Source: JANQEU01 sp965242805 (GTDB lineage: Bacteria; Bacteroidota; Bacteroidia; Cytophagales; Cyclobacteriaceae). Taken from it: 64,000 nt of DNA. Made by a program: the position numbers and the translations under genes. Positions 60,956-64,000 of the stretch are shown one piece after another (within the stretch, counting starts at the first letter, position 1; each line of letters begins with the position of its first letter). The notes beneath the pieces are model-generated. The model was given only the letters and a program-made list of their open reading frames with translations. It did not search any database and had not been told where the DNA came from. The stretch covers positions 2,418,001-2,482,000 of the forward strand of contig CBDETD010000002.1 in assembly GCA_965242805.1 (NCBI GenBank), in the 5' to 3' direction.

Positions 60956-60994
60956 TGCAGATACCTTTCGAACCTCAACGTCGTAACCTATGGT

Positions 60995-61876
60995 TCATTG
61001 TGTAGTGCTCAACCCCAGCTCTTTGCGAATAACTCGGTCTTTCACTCCATTTTTCCGCCAATAGGGAGTTTTAAGGCTACTCTTTATTCTGGCAATCGTT
61101 GTCTTTCCACCATAGGTCTCTTCCCAACCCAGGATCTTGTGAGGAAACTCTTCGGTGAAATGGATCTTCAATTCTCTATTGTGGTAATTTATTGTGTAAG
61201 TTTTATGGCCCTCCAAGTCGACGGTATTCCCATCCGATAAGGACGCCGTAGCGGTCGCCAGCTTCATTGGTTTATGTGTAAGACGCATGTAAAAAGTGGA
61301 GGGTAATATCTCAATGGATCCAATAGGAAGCGATCCGGGGTCAATCCTAATTCTTTGCCAAAGCTCATCTTCCAGCCATTTATTTTCTACCTCAGTGGTT
61401 AAATCACCTTCACTCTCAAAGTAGGAATAGGCTTTGATGGAGTATTCATCATCATCAAGGTTTAGTTGGGCAAATGTATGACCACACCATTCCTGAGAAG
61501 AAGTGGTCACCTTTAAAGCATCAGGGTATTTGTCATAGGAAACAGGAACGAAAGATGACATCATCATTGAGTACGGATAAATTCCTGTCAAAAATTTCTT
61601 CGTGAAATTGAGTTTTAGCACAGAAATATCATCACCATTCTGCTTCGGGTAATCGAGTTTCACTTGCTTTGAAGCAGAAAATGGTTCTGTAACGAAAATG
61701 AGAACCGCGTTCCCTTCGTGCATTTCGCCATAACGTGATTGTTTTAAAGTGTAGCTTGTCAGCTCGGCATCGCCAGCATGCCAGTAATCATTGAATTGCT
61801 GCCACTTATCTTGAGCCAAACCGCCGAAAGCGGATATCGTTAAATATAGTATTGGAATAAACTTTTTCATAAACAT
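60995..61876 (-). CDS. Secreted conserved protein of unknown function (293 aa)
   Basis: A signal peptide (FIPILYLTISAFGG) and a mature domain beginning KWQQFNDYWHAGDAELTSYTLKQSRYGEMHEGNAVLIFVTEPF. I recognise this as a protein type that is often labelled septum formation inhibitor Maf in Bacteroidota genomes, but it has no Maf fold; the label looks like an annotation error. Its fold is beta-rich and its role is unknown. ATG 61870 is an alternative start two codons later. Confidence 0.65.
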   Translation of the reverse strand: MFMKKFIPILYLTISAFGGLAQDKWQQFNDYWHAGDAELTSYTLKQSRYGEMHEGNAVLIFVTEPFSASKQVKLDYPKQNGDDISVLKLNFTKKFLTGIYPYSMMMSSFVPVSYDKYPDALKVTTSSQEWCGHTFAQLNLDDDEYSIKAYSYFESEGDLTTEVENKWLEDELWQRIRIDPGSLPIGSIEILPSTFYMRLTHKPMKLATATASLSDGNTVDLEGHKTYTINYHNRELKIHFTEEFPHKILGWEETYGGKTTIARIKSSLKTPYWRKNGVKDRVIRKELGLSTTQ

Positions 61877-61972
61877 AATGTTGCCCAGTTCAATATTGAA
61901 AACTAATTAAAGGAGAAAAGTTCGAATTACACGGTTTTCGTATTTTGGAAAACATTAATTTGGCTGATTCAA

Positions 61973-62386
61973 ATGAATCCATTAACCCGAACTTCAATTC
62001 TGATTGTAATGGTGTTAACCTTAAGCCAGTGCAAATCAACACAACAAACATCCTCCCAGGAAGAGGGCAAGAAAATGAAAAGTATTGTCCTACGAGAACT
62101 CGGAGAAAACGCCAATTGCTACGATAATAACAGCGGTATGTATACGTTGTGTTACAATGCGGACATTACTTCCAAAAACCTTGGAATTTATTACCTGGTT
62201 TATAATAAATCGACCGGAGAAATTATCTTAGAGAAAACTTTCCTTAATGGCAAAGTAAAATGGTCTAATGATACGTGGTTGGAGATCTCAGAACATAAAG
62301 GAATCTCGACTACTGACGGTAACCTAGATACCAATACCTACCTGCTAGAAATAATTACAAAAGAGCGAAGAAGTTCTAAAATATAA
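61973..62386 (+). CDS. Hypothetical lipoprotein (137 aa)
   Basis: A signal peptide with lipobox LSQC followed by a low-complexity STQQTSSQEE spacer and a small domain containing two Cys (ANCYDNNSGMYTLCYNAD). It lies 3 bases before the BNR-repeat gene and is probably cotranscribed with it. No family is recognised. Confidence 0.6.
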   Translation: MNPLTRTSILIVMVLTLSQCKSTQQTSSQEEGKKMKSIVLRELGENANCYDNNSGMYTLCYNADITSKNLGIYYLVYNKSTGEIILEKTFLNGKVKWSNDTWLEISEHKGISTTDGNLDTNTYLLEIITKERRSSKI

Positions 62387-62389
62387 CTT

Positions 62390-64000
62390 ATGAAGAAGGT
62401 GCTTGCAAAAGTTCATCCAATCTGGATGGTATGTCTTATTACGGTGGTATTGGTAGTCATTATTCCCAATAAAAGAGTTGATCCCGGGAACTCGAGATCT
62501 GTTGTTAAGACGGAGCCCAATCCTCAACCTAAATGGAAGAAGGCCTCGAAGAGGGAGGTTTCTGAAGCGTTCCTAAAATGGCATCGTGAGATCAGGACTC
62601 CAGATGACGGTAATTCTCCGGAATATGGAGAAAACCAGATTTATGATGAATACATGAAGTCCAGGGTGTTGGCCGCAAGAGCCCGAACGGAAAATCTCGA
62701 TATACTGGAAAGAGGTCCCCGAAACGCGGCAGGCAGGACCCGAGCTATCCATATTTTGGGTTCTGATCCTAATAAGAACACCTGGCTGGTAGGTTCTGTT
62801 TCGGGCGGCATTTGGAAATCCACTGATCGTGGAGAAAACTGGACTGAAAAGAGTACTGAACTTCCTCATATTGGGATAAGTTGGTTCGCTGCCGGAGAAA
62901 GTGATCCGGATATTATTTATGCAGGGACAGGGGAACCTTTCCCCGTTGGAGGTATTATTGATGGGATTGGTATTTACAAAAGTATAGACGCAGGGGAGTC
63001 ATGGATACAGGTGACCGATTTGACTATGTACCCTGATCTGAAGAATGTCTCACGGCTAATCGTGGACCCTGACAATTCTGATATCGTCGTGGCAACTTCA
63101 AGAACCAGTATTTACCGAGGGAATAGTTTTTTTGATGCTGATTTTTCTATCTACAAGACTACGGATGGTGGGGCAACCTGGAGCAGGAAATTCACATCAA
63201 CAGAATTCAACTTTGAGGACTTAGAATACCAACCGGGCAACTTTAATATTCAATTTGCTTCTGCAAATGGAGAAGGGGTCTTTCGCTCTACTGATGCAGG
63301 TGAGACATGGGCTCCATTTGGAACTGGACTATTTCCCAGCGGGAGAATGGAAATGGCCATTTCCCCAGTAAATCCTGATGTCATGTGGATATCGGCAGTC
63401 GGATCTCAATCAGGTAATAATGCCGACCTTTACAGAAGCCAAGATGCTGGTGAGAACTGGACGTTACTTGTTGCTGAAAATCCTGATGATAACGTGGATT
63501 TTCTTATCCAGGGAGGATATGATAATATTATCATGGCACATCCGTTCGATGAAAATGTGGCTTACGTGGGTGGAGTGCTATTATGGAAATTTACATACAA
63601 GGGTGGATCCGCTCCATCTATCAGGAGAGCTTTAGTAGATGAGAATGGAACAGACGCTTTCATGTCGTTCGTTAATTTCGGCGGTGAATTTTACGGAGGG
63701 AGATTGGATGTAGGAGAACCGGACAGCCTGGTTGAAGTCGAGATCAGGTTTGGACAAGGTAGTCAGTTTGCTCATCGTTTTATTGTCGACAAAAGAGGTG
63801 CAGGAGTCCCCGATGAAGAGTATAAATATCAGGATTATGTGGAAGTCCCATTTCAGGCATGGGATGTTACCAACAACATCCAGTTAATGGTGTCGTTCCG
63901 CGATCAACAGGAAGATGGCGCATGGAACCTTATCCTGGAGGAAACACAGGATGATAACACCGAGATTCATTCTCGAGAATACTTTTTTGTACATCAAATA
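62390..64000 (+). CDS. Sortilin/BNR-repeat surface protein, N-terminal part (cut by window edge)
   Basis: The open frame starts at ATG 62390 and runs to the edge without a stop: 537 codons. An N-terminal hydrophobic anchor (IWMVCLITVVLVVIIP) precedes a series of Asp-box (BNR) repeats of the form [ST]xDxGxxW: KSTDRGENW, KSIDAGESW, KTTDGGATW, RSTDAGETW, RSQDAGENW. This is the VPS10/sortilin-type beta-propeller seen in large exported Bacteroidota proteins. A C-terminal sorting domain, if any, is outside the window. Confidence 0.88.
   Translation, partial: MKKVLAKVHPIWMVCLITVVLVVIIPNKRVDPGNSRSVVKTEPNPQPKWKKASKREVSEAFLKWHREIRTPDDGNSPEYGENQIYDEYMKSRVLAARARTENLDILERGPRNAAGRTRAIHILGSDPNKNTWLVGSVSGGIWKSTDRGENWTEKSTELPHIGISWFAAGESDPDIIYAGTGEPFPVGGIIDGIGIYKSIDAGESWIQVTDLTMYPDLKNVSRLIVDPDNSDIVVATSRTSIYRGNSFFDADFSIYKTTDGGATWSRKFTSTEFNFEDLEYQPGNFNIQFASANGEGVFRSTDAGETWAPFGTGLFPSGRMEMAISPVNPDVMWISAVGSQSGNNADLYRSQDAGENWTLLVAENPDDNVDFLIQGGYDNIIMAHPFDENVAYVGGVLLWKFTYKGGSAPSIRRALVDENGTDAFMSFVNFGGEFYGGRLDVGEPDSLVEVEIRFGQGSQFAHRFIVDKRGAGVPDEEYKYQDYVEVPFQAWDVTNNIQLMVSFRDQQEDGAWNLILEETQDDNTEIHSREYFFVHQI

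Overview
The window looks like chromosomal DNA of a Bacteroidota bacterium, most likely a Cytophagales-type marine or environmental organism; this rests on gene content, not on a database search. The supporting signs are a short primary sigma factor without region 1.1, promoter boxes of the TAnnTTTG type, few Shine-Dalgarno sequences, SPII lipoproteins and outer-membrane barrels, tandem FtsX permeases with a permease prefix domain, a DUF4197 lipoprotein and a BNR/sortilin-type surface protein. I see no prophage, insertion sequence, CRISPR array or rRNA operon. Most of the window is housekeeping sequence with accessory pockets.

Layout. 1-2.3 kb: the 5' end of clpC (cut by the left edge), a WbqC-like protein, then mltG and a FadM/YbgC-type thioesterase on the plus strand. 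2.3-13.4 kb: an almost unbroken minus-strand run, from a glycosyltransferase through a capsule-export regulatory module (Wza-like lipoprotein, BY-kinase, PHP-type phosphatase), a TPR protein, a phosphosulfolactate synthase homologue overlapping a DUF368/PopT lipid-carrier transporter, aroE and uvrB. 13.5-16.1 kb: hflX, a small membrane protein, tRNA-Arg(CCU), three paralogous single-span micropeptide ORFs ended by a terminator, and tRNA-Ser(UGA) preceded by a broken copy of its own 5' end. 16.3-22.2 kb: trxA, a tandem USP protein, a YtxH protein, an AT-rich word repeat, amtB with a P-II gene, small unknown genes, recR and clpS. 22.4-26.2 kb: a sodium/solute symporter, a ribbon-helix-helix/MazF toxin-antitoxin pair with a palindromic operator, an unrecognised membrane protein, and an alkyltransferase-like protein without the catalytic cysteine.

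26.3-33.6 kb: an orphan LolD/MacB-type ATPase, cobalamin adenosyltransferase, branched-chain aminotransferase, a CBS-pair protein, prfB with an intact +1 programmed frameshift, an MFS transporter and a YhhN lysoplasmalogenase. 33.7-37.0 kb: grpE-dnaJ, obg and adk. 37.1-46.7 kb: an M42 peptidase, a serine hydrolase, L-serine dehydratase alpha, hemE, an overlapping triple of aminotransferase, PfkB heptose-type kinase and 7TM-DISM receptor, a porin-like barrel, and the primary sigma factor. 47-64 kb: an NTF2-like protein, a DUF4197 lipoprotein, a padR-permease-permease operon, TetR and DoxX genes, TetA-like MFS and MATE exporters, an esterase lipoprotein, a Nudix hydrolase, secreted proteins of unknown role, and a BNR-repeat protein cut by the right edge.

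The strongest candidate for something undescribed is the trio of 28-31 residue YWY-motif membrane micropeptides at 15.16-15.63 kb. Other points of note are a DnaJ that keeps only the inner pair of zinc motifs, a P-II protein with altered T- and B-loops, the tRNA-Ser 5' duplication, and an extended promoter box (TAnnTTTGCGG) placed so close to start codons that some transcripts should be nearly leaderless.
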